Shown here: positions 8,794 through 18,881 of the stretch, one piece after another
Numbering within the stretch: the stretch's first letter is position 1
Layout: each line of letters opens with the position of its first letter
NCBI RefSeq assembly: GCF_032911445.1
Contig: NZ_JAWJEJ010000001.1
Coordinates: forward strand, 2,108,001 to 2,172,000
Direction: 5' to 3'
Length of the DNA stretch: 64,000 nt
Source: Sphingomonas sp. HF-S4
GTDB taxonomy: Bacteria > Pseudomonadota > Alphaproteobacteria > Sphingomonadales > Sphingomonadaceae
Program-made: the position numbers and the translations under genes
Notes under the pieces: generated by a model
Seen by the model: the letters and a program-made list of their open reading frames with translations, nothing else
Databases searched by the model: none
Told to the model about the DNA's origin: nothing

Positions 8794-9714
8794 GTGGCGA
8801 CCCTCCCAACGGTGGCGCTCATCGCAGGGCCGACGGCGAGCGGCAAGTCCGCGCTGGCGCTCGCGCTGGCGGAAAAGCACCGCGGGACCGTGATCAACGC
8901 CGATTCGATGCAGGTCTATGCCGATCTCCGCATCCTGACCGCGCGTCCCACGCAGGTGGAGGAATCGCGCGTCCCGCACCGCCTGTTCGGCCATGTCGAC
9001 GGCGCCGACGCCTATTCGGCAGCGCGCTGGGCGGCCGAGGCGCGGGGTGCGATCGCCGAAGCGCATGGCGAGGGCCGCCTGCCGATCCTGGTCGGCGGCA
9101 CCGGCATGTATTTGCGTACTCTGCTCGAAGGGATCGCCCCGGTCCCCGAGATCGATCCCGAGGTCCGCAAGACCGTGCGCGCGCTCCCCGTCGCCGAGGC
9201 GCATGCCCAGCTCGCCGAGGCCGATCCCGAGGCGGCCGCCCGGCTCAATCCCGGAGATACGACCCGCGTCGCTCGCGCGCTCGAAGTCGTCCGCGCGACC
9301 GGCAAGCCGCTGGCGCATTGGCAGGCGCGCACGCTGGGCGGGATCGCGAACGATATCCGCCTTGCGGCGGCGATCCTGCTTCCCGACCGCGACTGGCTCG
9401 GCGAACGCATCGACCGCCGCTTTGCCGACATGCTCGACCAGGGCCGCGCCGAGGCGACCGCGCTGCTGGCGCGCACCGACATCCCCAACGACGCGCCGGT
9501 GCTCCGCGCGATCGGCGTCCCCGAGCACCGCGCGCTGTTTGCCGGCGAGACCGATGTGGCAAAGGCTGCCGAAGCCGGCGCGCTCGCCACGCGGCAATAT
9601 GCCAAGCGGCAATATACCTGGTTCCGTCGCCAGCCTCCGCCTGAGTGGGCGCGGATAGTCGAGACAGAAAAAGACATTAGGCTAGCTATATTTGAAACTA
9701 AATTTCCTATATAG
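8794..9714 (+). CDS. miaA: tRNA dimethylallyltransferase
   Basis: Adds a dimethylallyl group to A37 of tRNAs reading UNN codons. 306 residues. P-loop [16 protein letters not shown], the [19 protein letters not shown] substrate loop, [12 protein letters not shown], the ARALEV and RAIG regions and the C-terminal [14 protein letters not shown] helix are all present. Start choice: GTG 8794 with GGAGG (8781-8785) 8 nt before it. An upstream in-frame ATG at 8740 would place repeat-encoded residues in the N-terminus and has no ribosome site. Confidence 0.94.
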   Translation: MATLPTVALIAGPTASGKSALALALAEKHRGTVINADSMQVYADLRILTARPTQVEESRVPHRLFGHVDGADAYSAARWAAEARGAIAEAHGEGRLPILVGGTGMYLRTLLEGIAPVPEIDPEVRKTVRALPVAEAHAQLAEADPEAAARLNPGDTTRVARALEVVRATGKPLAHWQARTLGGIANDIRLAAAILLPDRDWLGERIDRRFADMLDQGRAEATALLARTDIPNDAPVLRAIGVPEHRALFAGETDVAKAAEAGALATRQYAKRQYTWFRRQPPPEWARIVETEKDIRLAIFETKFPI

Positions 9715-9792
9715 TGCTTGACGAGCCATTTTCTTGCCAGTAGCAGCGCCCCTCCGGCGGTGCTATGGCGCATCGCAACATAGGAGGCCGAC

Positions 9793-11538
9793 GTGACCGA
9801 GAAGAGCGGAGCAGACATCCTGATCGAGGCGCTGACCGACCTCGGCGTGGAAGTCATCTTCGGCTATCCGGGCGGCGCGGTACTCCCGATCTACGATGCG
9901 ATCTTCAAGCAGAACCGCATCAAGCACATCCTCGTCCGCCACGAGCAGGCCGCGACCCATGCTGCCGAGGGCTATGCGCGTTCGACCGGCAAGCCCGGCG
10001 TCGTCCTCGTTACCTCGGGCCCGGGCGCGACCAACGCCGTCACGGGGATCACCGACGCGCTGATGGACTCGATCCCGATGGTCGTGATCACCGGCCAGGT
10101 GCCGACCGCACTGATCGGCACCGACGCGTTCCAGGAAGCCGATACCGTCGGCATCACGCGGCACTGCACCAAGCATAATTACCTGGTGAAGGCGCCCGAG
10201 ACGCTGGGCAGCGTGATCCACGAGGCATTCCATATCGCTACCTCGGGCCGCCCCGGCCCGGTGGTCGTCGACATTCCCAAGGATGTGCAGGTCGCCACGG
10301 CGCGCTACGAGGCGCCCGGCCCGATCCAGCACAAAACCTATCGCCCGCAGACCCAGCCCGACGCTGCGAAGATCCAGGAAGCGGTGGACATGCTCGCCGC
10401 GGCCGAGCGTCCCGTCTTCTACACCGGCGGCGGGATCATCAATTCGGGGCCCGAGGCGTCGCGGCTGCTGCGCGAGCTGGTCGAGATCACCGGCGCGCCG
10501 GTCACGTCGACCTTGATGGGTCTCGGCGCCCTCCCCGCCTCGTCGGACAAGTGGCTCGGCATGCTCGGCATGCACGGCACCTACGAAGCCAATTGGGCGA
10601 TGAACAAGGCCGATCTGATCATCGCGCTGGGGTCGCGCTTCGACGATCGCGTCACCGGCCGGCTCGACGCCTTCGCGCCGAATAGCCGGAAAGTGCACAT
10701 CGATATCGACCGGTCGTCGGTGAACAAGAATGTCCGCGTCGACCTGCCGATCATCGCCGATGTCGGCATCGCGTTGCGCGAGATGATCGATTGCTGGAAG
10801 ACGCGCCAGCATCCCAAGCCAGACCTCACCGAATGGTGGAGCCGGATAGACGGCTGGCGCCAGGCCAAGTGCCTCGATTTCGAGGACAAGGCGGACGTCA
10901 TCATGCCGCAGCAGGCGATCCGCTCGCTCTACGAAGCGACCAAGGCGCGCGCGCCGATCATCACCACCGAAGTCGGCCAGCACCAGATGTGGGCCGCGCA
11001 GCACTTCGGCTTCGAGGATCCCAACAAGTGGCTCACCTCGGGCGGTCTCGGCACGATGGGCTATGGCCTGCCCGCCGCGATCGGCGCGCAACTCGGCAAT
11101 CCGGACGCGCTGGTGATCGACATCGCCGGCGAGGCGAGCATCCAGATGAACATCCAGGAGCTGGCGACCGCCACCCAATACCGGCTGCCGGTCAAGATCT
11201 TCATCCTCAACAACGAATATATGGGGATGGTCCGCCAGTGGCAGGAGCTGACCTATCAGTCGCGCTATTCGGAGAGCTACAGCGATGCGCTCCCGGATTT
11301 CGTCAAGCTGGGCGAGGCCTATGGCTGGAAGGGCATCCGCATCGACGCGCGTGGCGAGCTCGAGGACGGCATCCAGGCGATGCTCGACCATGACGGCCCG
11401 GTGATCGTCGATTGCCGTGTTGCCAAGCTCACCAACTGCTTCCCGATGATCCCATCGGGCGCCGCCCATACCGAAATGCTGCTCCAGGCCGCCGAAGTCT
11501 CCGGCGAAATGGACGACGAAGCCAAGGCACTGGTCTGA
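9793..11538 (+). CDS. ilvB: Acetolactate synthase large subunit
   Basis: ThDP/FAD enzyme making acetolactate or acetohydroxybutyrate in branched-chain amino-acid synthesis. 581 residues. The N-terminal FGYPGGAVLPIYDA segment and catalytic Glu in RHEQAATHAAEGYAR, a central FAD domain, and the C-terminal ThDP domain ending in the NNEYMGMVRQWQ motif are seen. The ThDP metal motif reads AGEAS where GDG or AGDAS is more usual, a conservative Asp-to-Glu change. GTG start with a perfect AGGAGG. First gene of ilvB-ilvN-ilvC. Confidence 0.96.
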   Translation: MTEKSGADILIEALTDLGVEVIFGYPGGAVLPIYDAIFKQNRIKHILVRHEQAATHAAEGYARSTGKPGVVLVTSGPGATNAVTGITDALMDSIPMVVITGQVPTALIGTDAFQEADTVGITRHCTKHNYLVKAPETLGSVIHEAFHIATSGRPGPVVVDIPKDVQVATARYEAPGPIQHKTYRPQTQPDAAKIQEAVDMLAAAERPVFYTGGGIINSGPEASRLLRELVEITGAPVTSTLMGLGALPASSDKWLGMLGMHGTYEANWAMNKADLIIALGSRFDDRVTGRLDAFAPNSRKVHIDIDRSSVNKNVRVDLPIIADVGIALREMIDCWKTRQHPKPDLTEWWSRIDGWRQAKCLDFEDKADVIMPQQAIRSLYEATKARAPIITTEVGQHQMWAAQHFGFEDPNKWLTSGGLGTMGYGLPAAIGAQLGNPDALVIDIAGEASIQMNIQELATATQYRLPVKIFILNNEYMGMVRQWQELTYQSRYSESYSDALPDFVKLGEAYGWKGIRIDARGELEDGIQAMLDHDGPVIVDCRVAKLTNCFPMIPSGAAHTEMLLQAAEVSGEMDDEAKALV

Positions 11539-11542
11539 TCCC

Positions 11543-12058
11543 ATGCACATCAAGGAAGAAAACAAGGAACGGCACACGCTTGCCGTGATCGTCGACAACG
11601 AGCCGGGCATCCTCGCCCGGATCGCCGGGCTGTTCACGGCGCGGGGCTACAATATCGAGAGCCTGACCGTCTCGGAGATCACCGAGGACAACCGGATCAG
11701 CCGGATCACGATCGTCACTTCGGCGAGCGCCGCGGTGATGGAGCAGATCATCGCGCAGCTCGAGCGGCTGGTGCCGGTGCACAAGGTGACCGACCTCACG
11801 GCGTTCGGTCCGCATGTCGAGCGCGAGCTGGCGCTGGTCAAGGTCGCGGGTACCGGCGACCACCGGATCGAGGCGCTGCGCCTCGCCGAGGTCTACCGCG
11901 CGCGCGTCGTCGACGCGACCACGAGCAGCTTCGTGTTCGAGGTCACCGGCGGCTCGGAAAAGATCGACAAGTTCGTCGAACTGATGCGCGAGCTGGGGCT
12001 GGTCGAAGTCGCCCGCACCGGCGTCGTCGCAATTTCACGGGGCCGCGAGGCCGCCTGA
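11543..12058 (+). CDS. ilvN: Acetolactate synthase small (regulatory) subunit
   Basis: 171 residues, starting 4 nt after ilvB. An N-terminal ACT domain (HTLAVIVDNEPGILARIAGLF, RGYNIESLTVSE) mediates valine feedback, and a C-terminal ALS_ss_C domain (ALVKVAG through FVFEVTGGSEKID) activates the catalytic subunit. Length and motifs are typical of IlvH/IlvN. Confidence 0.96.
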   Translation: MHIKEENKERHTLAVIVDNEPGILARIAGLFTARGYNIESLTVSEITEDNRISRITIVTSASAAVMEQIIAQLERLVPVHKVTDLTAFGPHVERELALVKVAGTGDHRIEALRLAEVYRARVVDATTSSFVFEVTGGSEKIDKFVELMRELGLVEVARTGVVAISRGREAA

Positions 12059-12068
12059 TTGAACCACC

Positions 12069-13204
<1,136 letters not shown>

Positions 13205-13223
13205 GGCCAGCGCAGGTCGCTCC

Positions 13224-13259
13224 CTTCGTCACCCCGGCCTTGTGCCGGGGTGACGGAAG
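13224..13259. repeat. Short palindrome after ilvC, family 1 variant
   Basis: CTTCGTCACCCCGGCC and GGGGTGACGGAAG form a strong hairpin around a small TTGTG loop. There is no T-run, so termination is possible but not certain. It shares core sequence with the 7692 repeat. Confidence 0.7.
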
Positions 13260-13392
13260 TTAGAGGGTGCAGGCTGACACCGCAGAAAGGCGCGCCGCCT
13301 CCTCGACCCTGCGGAAACACTCGGTTTCCAACTTGCCGTTTGACCCGGCGCGCATTTCTGCCGACACCTCGCCTCCCAAACAGGAGGTTTCC

Positions 13393-14034
13393 ATGCGCGT
13401 CCGCTATCTCGCCCTTGCCGCCACGCTTGCCGTCGCTGCCCCGCTCGTCGCCCAGCAGGCGATGCAGATCCCGGGCCAGAAGAATGCCGCGCTCGTCACC
13501 GCCGGCACCTATACCGCCGATCCCGGCCACTCGCTGGTCGAATGGACCGTCGATCACCTCGGCTTCACCCCCTATTTCGGCATCTTCGGCGACGTCGCGG
13601 GCACGCTGACGCTCGATCCCAAGAACCTCTCGGCCGCCCAGGTCGACGTGACGATCCCCGTCTCGAAGGTCACCACTGCCAGCGCCGGGCTCACTGCGCA
13701 TCTGCTGCGCGCGCCCAAGGAAGCCGGCGGCACCGCCGACTTCTTCGGCGCCGCCCCCGCCGACGCGCGCTTCGTTTCGACCAAGGTCGTCGCCTCGGGC
13801 ACCACCGCCAAGGTGACCGGCAATCTGACGCTCAACGGGGTTATCAAGCCGGTGACGCTCGACGTCTCCTTCTACGGCGCGGGCAAGGCGCCGCAGCAGA
13901 TGGGCGGCGGCGAGCAGGTCGGGTTCGAAGCCACGGGTTCGATCAAGCGCAGCGAGTTCAATGTCGGCTATGGCATCCCGATGGTGTCGGACGAAGTGAA
14001 GCTCAAGATCGTCGCGGCCTTCCTCAAGAAGTAA
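13393..14034 (+). CDS. YceI family periplasmic lipid-binding-like protein
   Basis: 213 residues with a signal peptide, then a single YceI lipocalin-like beta-barrel: GTYTADPGHSLVEWTVDHLGF near the N-terminus, the KVTGNLTLNGVIKPVTLDV motif, and SIKRSEFNVGYGIPMVSDEVKL at the end. YceI proteins bind isoprenoid-type lipids in the periplasm and are often stress-linked. GGAGG (13383-13387) lies 5 nt before the ATG. Confidence 0.9.
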   Translation: MRVRYLALAATLAVAAPLVAQQAMQIPGQKNAALVTAGTYTADPGHSLVEWTVDHLGFTPYFGIFGDVAGTLTLDPKNLSAAQVDVTIPVSKVTTASAGLTAHLLRAPKEAGGTADFFGAAPADARFVSTKVVASGTTAKVTGNLTLNGVIKPVTLDVSFYGAGKAPQQMGGGEQVGFEATGSIKRSEFNVGYGIPMVSDEVKLKIVAAFLKK

Positions 14035-14043
14035 CGCCTTATA

Positions 14044-14070
14044 CTCCCCTCCCTGCAAGCAGGGAGGGGA
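14044..14070. terminator. Hairpin between convergent yceI-like and TonB receptor genes
   Basis: CTCCCCTCCCTGC and GCAGGGAGGGGA form a near-perfect stem with an AA loop. A similar element (CCCTTCCCTGCAAGCAGGAAGGG) occurs at 57618-57643. It probably serves as a bidirectional terminator. Confidence 0.65.
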
Positions 14071-14079
14071 ATCAAAGCT

Positions 14080-16764
14080 TCAGAACCCGAAGCGCGCCTT
14101 TACCCCATAGAAGCGCGGCATCCCCGGATAGCCGGCGTACGTCCCGGTCTGCTCGGGCACCGCAAAGCCGGTGACATAGTAGAATTCGTTGGTCAGGTTC
14201 TCGACGAAGAATTCGAGGCTCTTCGACCGGTCGGCGCTCTGCACGCCGATCCGCGCATTGATCAGCGGATAGCCCTGGTTGTAGAGCGCCGTACGCCCGG
14301 TGACCGGGTTGGGACTGCTCGACGGGATGTTGACTTCGCTGTTGTAGCGCATGTCCACATGGACGAGCCCCTTGATGTCGCCGCTGATCGTCGGCGTCCA
14401 GGTCGTCGAGACCGCTACGGTATGCTCGGGCTGGTTGTTGAGCTGCAAGCCTTCCTGGCCCTGAAGCGGCGTGCCGGTGAAGTCGTTGCTCTTGTCGTAC
14501 GTCGCCGAGATATAGCTGTAGCCCAGGCGGAAGGTCAGGTCGCGCACCGGCTGGATGATCGATTCGACCTCGACGCCCTTGCTCACCGTCTTGTCGATGT
14601 TCTGGACGACGAAGTTGTTGCCGCTGAAGATCAGCGACTGCAGCCCGTGGAAGGTCTGGTAGAAGCCCGCGATGTTGAAGGTGAAGGCGCGGCCCCAGCG
14701 CGTCTTGAGCCCGATCTCGAATGCGTCGACCGTCTCCTTGTCGAACTGGAGGTCCGATCCGCGTGCGGTGTTGGTCGTCGTCCCCGGCGCCGGAATCGCG
14801 AAGTACGACTGGTCGAGATTGTACCCGCCCGATTTGTAGCCGCGGTCATAGCCGCCATAGAGCAGCACGTCGGGGGTAATCTTGAACGCCAGCTTGGCGG
14901 TCCCGGTCAGCGCGTTCTCCGAACGGTCGTCGGTGTAGTTGCCGTTGACCGAGGTGTTCACCACCGGGTTGCAGCTCAGCAGGAACAGGTTGTTGTACAG
15001 CGCCGAACTCGCCCCCTGGTAGAGCGCGCGCAGCGTCGCCGCGCGCGGATCCTGGCTGTAGAAGAAGGCGCAGGCCGCGGTGTTGTTGCTGATCGACGCG
15101 TCGAGATCCTTGCTCTCATGATTCCAGCGCGCGCCGAGCGTCAGCGACAGATTGTCCGCCAGGTTGATCACATTGTGCGTGAACAGCGCGAAGGCGTTGG
15201 TTTTCACGCGGAAATTATCGGTATTGCCCTGCCCCGCCGCGTTCTGGGTCAGCGGCGTGTTGAGATAGGCGAACAGCGGCGATCCGGGAGGCGCGAGCGT
15301 CTGGAGCCGGACATTGCCGACGCCGGGCACCGGGATCAGCGGGTTCTGGAGATAGATGAGCTGGCTCGCCAGCGGCACCGTACCTGCGGGCAGCGCCGGA
15401 CCGCCCTGGAACGAAGCGGCAAGCTGGCCGAAGGTCGGCACCGTCGAGGTGCCGAAGAACTGAGCGCGCACGCCAAGCCCGCCTTGCGCCGGCGGCGCAG
15501 CGATCGCAGCGCCGAGCAGCGTGTCGACATAGCGGTTGGCGTCGTTGCCCAGCCGCACCGTGTCACGCAGCTTGTTGGTCTCGTTGAGGTAGAAGCCGCC
15601 GATCAGCCAGTCGAGCTTGCCGTCGAACGCCTTGCCGTTGAACCGCACTTCCTGGGTGAAGTCGGTCATCTCGGTGAGATAGCCGTCGCGATAGGCGCGA
15701 TCGATCCCGGAGAAATCGATGTCCTGGTTCCGCCGCGCGCGCCAGTCGCGATAAGCAGTGATCGAGGTGAACGACACGTCGCCCAGATCCCAGTTAAGCT
15801 CGCCCGAGACGCCCCAATCGCGCACGCGCTCGCTGAAATCGCGATTGGGCGAGATCGCCATGCGGCGCTCGCGCGGCGCACCGGTGTAGAGCCCGTCGAG
15901 CCCCTGCGCCGCGGCGATGCCTTCGATTGCCGCCGCGGTCGGCCCGCGGATCACGCTCACCGCGCCGCAGCACTGCTCGTCGGTCTCGTAATAGTCGCCG
16001 ATCAGCCGGAAAGTGATGTCGCCGGTATCGAGCAGCGCCTGGCCGCGCGCGTACCAGCGATTGACGTCGTTGATCGAACGATCGCTGTTGACGTCCTCGA
16101 TGTAGCCGTCGCGCTTGCGATAGCCGCCGTCGAGCCGCAGCGCGAGCTGCTCGGAGACCGGCCCGGTCAGCCCGCCGCGCGCTTCGATCGCGTTGTAATT
16201 GCCATAAGTGAACTCGCCGAACCCGCCGAATTCGAACTTGGGTTGTGCCGTGACGATCGACAGCGCGCCGGCAGAGGTGTTGCGGCCGAACAGCGTGCCC
16301 TGCGGCCCGCGCAGCACTTCGATCCGCTCGAGCTCGGGAAGCTCGGCCACCGCGACGCCCGCACGCGCACGATAGACGCCGTCGATGAACACGCCGACCG
16401 CGGGCTCGAAGCCGGGATTGTCGCCCGCGGTGGTGATGCCGCGGATATAGAGCGTGGTGCCCGTCGCCGAGGACTGGCCGGTCGAGGTCTGCACCGAAGG
16501 CGCGATCTGCTCGAGCCCGCGAATGTCCTGCACGCCTGAATTGGCGAGCAGCTCGGCGGCCAGCGCGGTCACCGCGACTGGAATGTCCTGCACGGTCTCG
16601 TTGCGCCGGGTAGCGGTGACGACGATGTCGTTCGCACCCTGATATTCCTCGGTCTGGGTCTCGTCGCCCGCCCGGGCGGCGGGATCGGCGGTGTCCTGCG
16701 CGAAGGCCGGGGTCGCGAGCAGCAGGCTCAGCGCGGTAGCCGCAAGCAGATCGAGCTTCTTCAT
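14080..16764 (-). CDS. TonB-dependent outer-membrane receptor
   Basis: 894 residues. Signal peptide (LLLATPAFAQ), a TonB-box-like NDIVVTATRR, and a plug domain with VFIDGVYRARAGV and LRGPQGTLFGRNTSAGAL. The large beta-barrel ends with an aromatic residue (VKARFGF). This is the sphingomonad receptor type that takes up siderophores, glycans or aromatics; the substrate cannot be inferred from neighbours. Start at 16764, 10 nt after GAGGG. The longer frame to 16938 is not supported. Confidence 0.93.
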   Translation of the reverse strand: MKKLDLLAATALSLLLATPAFAQDTADPAARAGDETQTEEYQGANDIVVTATRRNETVQDIPVAVTALAAELLANSGVQDIRGLEQIAPSVQTSTGQSSATGTTLYIRGITTAGDNPGFEPAVGVFIDGVYRARAGVAVAELPELERIEVLRGPQGTLFGRNTSAGALSIVTAQPKFEFGGFGEFTYGNYNAIEARGGLTGPVSEQLALRLDGGYRKRDGYIEDVNSDRSINDVNRWYARGQALLDTGDITFRLIGDYYETDEQCCGAVSVIRGPTAAAIEGIAAAQGLDGLYTGAPRERRMAISPNRDFSERVRDWGVSGELNWDLGDVSFTSITAYRDWRARRNQDIDFSGIDRAYRDGYLTEMTDFTQEVRFNGKAFDGKLDWLIGGFYLNETNKLRDTVRLGNDANRYVDTLLGAAIAAPPAQGGLGVRAQFFGTSTVPTFGQLAASFQGGPALPAGTVPLASQLIYLQNPLIPVPGVGNVRLQTLAPPGSPLFAYLNTPLTQNAAGQGNTDNFRVKTNAFALFTHNVINLADNLSLTLGARWNHESKDLDASISNNTAACAFFYSQDPRAATLRALYQGASSALYNNLFLLSCNPVVNTSVNGNYTDDRSENALTGTAKLAFKITPDVLLYGGYDRGYKSGGYNLDQSYFAIPAPGTTTNTARGSDLQFDKETVDAFEIGLKTRWGRAFTFNIAGFYQTFHGLQSLIFSGNNFVVQNIDKTVSKGVEVESIIQPVRDLTFRLGYSYISATYDKSNDFTGTPLQGQEGLQLNNQPEHTVAVSTTWTPTISGDIKGLVHVDMRYNSEVNIPSSSPNPVTGRTALYNQGYPLINARIGVQSADRSKSLEFFVENLTNEFYYVTGFAVPEQTGTYAGYPGMPRFYGVKARFGF

Positions 16765-16992
16765 GGGGTTCGTTCCCTCCTGGATCGTCGCCGGATTATG
16801 GTTCGGTGTCGGCGTTGCTTTTATTGCGTTCGAAACTAACGCTGCATTTCTTAGCCCGTCAACGGGGGCAAAGTGCGGAACACCGCGGTTTCCCGTCGTT
16901 TTTGGCCAGGCGGGTCGAAGATGCAACAGGTAGGGCACGGCAACATCGCAGTTGCCGTAACGTAAATCGGGTTAAGGCTGGAAGGATACGCA

Positions 16993-17613
16993 ATGGCACA
17001 AATTCACGATCCTGCGGAAGACGGCGATCTCGTCGCCGGCCCCGCCAAGATCGCCGTGCCGGAGGAGGTCGCCAACGCGATCCGCACGCTGATTCGCTGG
17101 TCTGGCGACGATCCCGACCGCGAGGGGCTGATCGACACGCCGCACCGCGTCGCCCGCGCCTGGAAGGAATATTGCCAGGGCTATGGCGAGGATCCCGCAT
17201 ATCACCTTGGTCGCGTGTTCGAGGAAGTCGGCGGCTATGACGAGATCGTGCTGCTCAAGGACATCCCCTTCCAGTCGCATTGCGAGCATCACATGGCGCC
17301 GATCATCGGCAAGGCCTCGATCGCCTATCTTCCCAAGGACCATGTCGTCGGCATCTCCAAGCTCGCGCGCGTGCTCCACGCTTTCGCCCGCCGGCTCCAG
17401 GTCCAGGAGCGGCTCACCGCCGAAGTCGCCGACTGCATCTGGAACGGCCTAAAGCCCGTCGGCGTTGCGGTGGTGATCGAGGCGAGCCACGCCTGCATGA
17501 CCGCGCGCGGCGTCCGCACCCCCGGCGTCGGCATGGTCACCAGCCGGATGATGGGCGTATTCCGCGACGACGAGCGCAGCCGCCAGGAAGTGCTCAAGCT
17601 GATGGGGTATTGA
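16993..17613 (+). CDS. folE: GTP cyclohydrolase I
   Basis: Converts GTP to 7,8-dihydroneopterin triphosphate, the first step of folate or pterin synthesis. 206 residues. DTPHRVARAWKEY, the zinc-ligand Cys and His residues in QSHCEHHMAPIIG, and the third ligand in SHACMTARGVR are all present. GGAAGGA precedes the ATG. First gene of a folE-SDR-folB cluster. Confidence 0.97.
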   Translation: MAQIHDPAEDGDLVAGPAKIAVPEEVANAIRTLIRWSGDDPDREGLIDTPHRVARAWKEYCQGYGEDPAYHLGRVFEEVGGYDEIVLLKDIPFQSHCEHHMAPIIGKASIAYLPKDHVVGISKLARVLHAFARRLQVQERLTAEVADCIWNGLKPVGVAVVIEASHACMTARGVRTPGVGMVTSRMMGVFRDDERSRQEVLKLMGY

Positions 17614-17631
17614 GTGGCGGGGTTTTCTCAT

Positions 17632-17754
17632 TCCTCCCCCGGAGGGGGAGGGGGACCAAGCGCAGCTTGGTGGAGGGGTAGTCTCCACAGGCGATGTCGC
17701 TCGTGGAGACTACCCCTCCGTCAGCGTCGCTGCCACCCCCCCCTCCGGGGGAGC
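17632..17754. repeat. Large intergenic palindrome, family 4
   Basis: About 123 bp between folE and the SDR gene. The outer arms are CTCCCCCGGAGGG-type runs, and the inner perfect arms are GGAGGGGTAGTCTCCAC (17672-17688) and GTGGAGACTACCCCTCC (17703-17719). A second copy with the same architecture lies at 32397-32517. Confidence 0.85.
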
Positions 17755-17760
17755 ATTTAG

Positions 17761-18525
17761 ATGCGCGTTCTCGTCACCGGCGGCGCCAAGCGGATCGGCG
17801 CGGGTATCTCCCGCCGGCTCGCGCTGCGCGGCCATGCCGTAGCGATCCACCATCACCGCGCTCCCGACGAAGCCGAAACGCTGCGTAGCGCGATCACCGC
17901 CGCGGGTGGCACGGCATGCGTGGTCTCGGGCGAACTCGCCGACGCCGGCACCGCCCCCGCGCTGATCGAGGTGGCGCGCGAAGGGCTGGGCGGCGCGATC
18001 GACGGCCTCGTCAACAACGCCTCGCAATTCGCCTGGGACGCGCTGCCGCTCACCGACTTCGCGCTGCTCGACCGCCACATGCGCATCAACTGCGGCGCCC
18101 CGGTCGCGCTCGCCTCGGCGATGGCCGCGCAGGACGATCTGGAAGCCGGCGCGGTGGTCAATCTGCTCGACCAGAAGCTCGCCAACCTCAACCCCGATTT
18201 CCTCACCTACACGCTGAGCAAGGCCGCGCTCGCCACCGCCACCGAATTGCTCGCCCGCGGCCTCGCCCCACGCATCCGGGTCAATGCCGTCTCGCCCGGC
18301 CTCACCCTCCCCAGCCTCGACCAGAGCCCCGAGGAATTCGCGCAGCACGCCCGCCAGAACCTGCTCCAGCAGCCCGTCGCGCTCGACGACATCGCCGCTA
18401 GCGTCGAGTATCTGCTCGTCACGCGCAGCATCACCGGGCAGAATGTCTTCGTCGATTGCGGCCAGCGCTTCCTGCCGCGCGACGGCGACGTGATGTTCGA
18501 AGGCCGCGAGCGCCCCGATGCCTGA
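17761..18525 (+). CDS. SDR-family pteridine-reductase-like oxidoreductase (FolM type)
   Basis: 254-residue Rossmann short-chain dehydrogenase. N-terminal VTGGAKRIGAGISRRLA has the TGGxxRIG form characteristic of FolM/PTR1 pteridine reductases. NNAS follows, and the catalytic pair is Tyr/Lys in YTLSKAAL. It probably reduces dihydromonapterin or dihydrofolate with NADPH. Position between folE and folB supports a pterin role; its stop overlaps folB by 8 bp. Confidence 0.82.
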   Translation: MRVLVTGGAKRIGAGISRRLALRGHAVAIHHHRAPDEAETLRSAITAAGGTACVVSGELADAGTAPALIEVAREGLGGAIDGLVNNASQFAWDALPLTDFALLDRHMRINCGAPVALASAMAAQDDLEAGAVVNLLDQKLANLNPDFLTYTLSKAALATATELLARGLAPRIRVNAVSPGLTLPSLDQSPEEFAQHARQNLLQQPVALDDIAASVEYLLVTRSITGQNVFVDCGQRFLPRDGDVMFEGRERPDA

Positions 18526-18868
18526 CTACGCCATCCACCTCGAAGGGCTCGAAGTCGCGATGGGCCTCGGCATCCACGAAGTGGAGCGCGCCGCCCCGCA
18601 GCGCGTGGTGCTCGATGTCGCGATGACCTGCCACTACGACGACGCGCCGCGTGACCGCATCGAAGACGTTGTCGATTACGACTTCCTTCGCGAACAGATC
18701 CGCACGCTCGCCGCCTCGCGCCACTTCGAGCTTCAGGAAGTGCTGTGCGACCACGTCGCCGCACTCGCCCTTGCCGACCCGCGCGTGACGCAGGTCCGCG
18801 TCCGCTCGATGAAGCTAGACATCTATCCCGACGCCAAAATCGGCTGCGAGATCATCCGCCGCCGCTGA
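18518..18868 (+). CDS. folB: Dihydroneopterin aldolase
   Basis: 116 residues. It cleaves dihydroneopterin to 6-hydroxymethyl-dihydropterin. The family pattern is clear: GLEVAMGLGIHEVERAAPQRV, VVDYDFLREQI with the catalytic-region Tyr and Asp, and a C-terminal DIYPDAKIGCEIIRR in place of the common KPxA segment. The start overlaps the SDR gene by 8 bp, so the two are coupled. Confidence 0.9.
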   Translation: MPDYAIHLEGLEVAMGLGIHEVERAAPQRVVLDVAMTCHYDDAPRDRIEDVVDYDFLREQIRTLAASRHFELQEVLCDHVAALALADPRVTQVRVRSMKLDIYPDAKIGCEIIRRR

Positions 18869-18881
18869 CAGGAGAGCTGCC

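Noticed and set aside
14359..16539. 726-residue open frame on the plus strand opposite the TonB receptor gene
   Set aside because: Antisense shadow in a GC-rich gene. It is Arg/Ala-rich without domains, and the receptor on the other strand is clear.
17632..17754. CRISPR-like repeats
   Set aside because: These are single palindromes between genes with no array of regularly spaced repeats and spacers.
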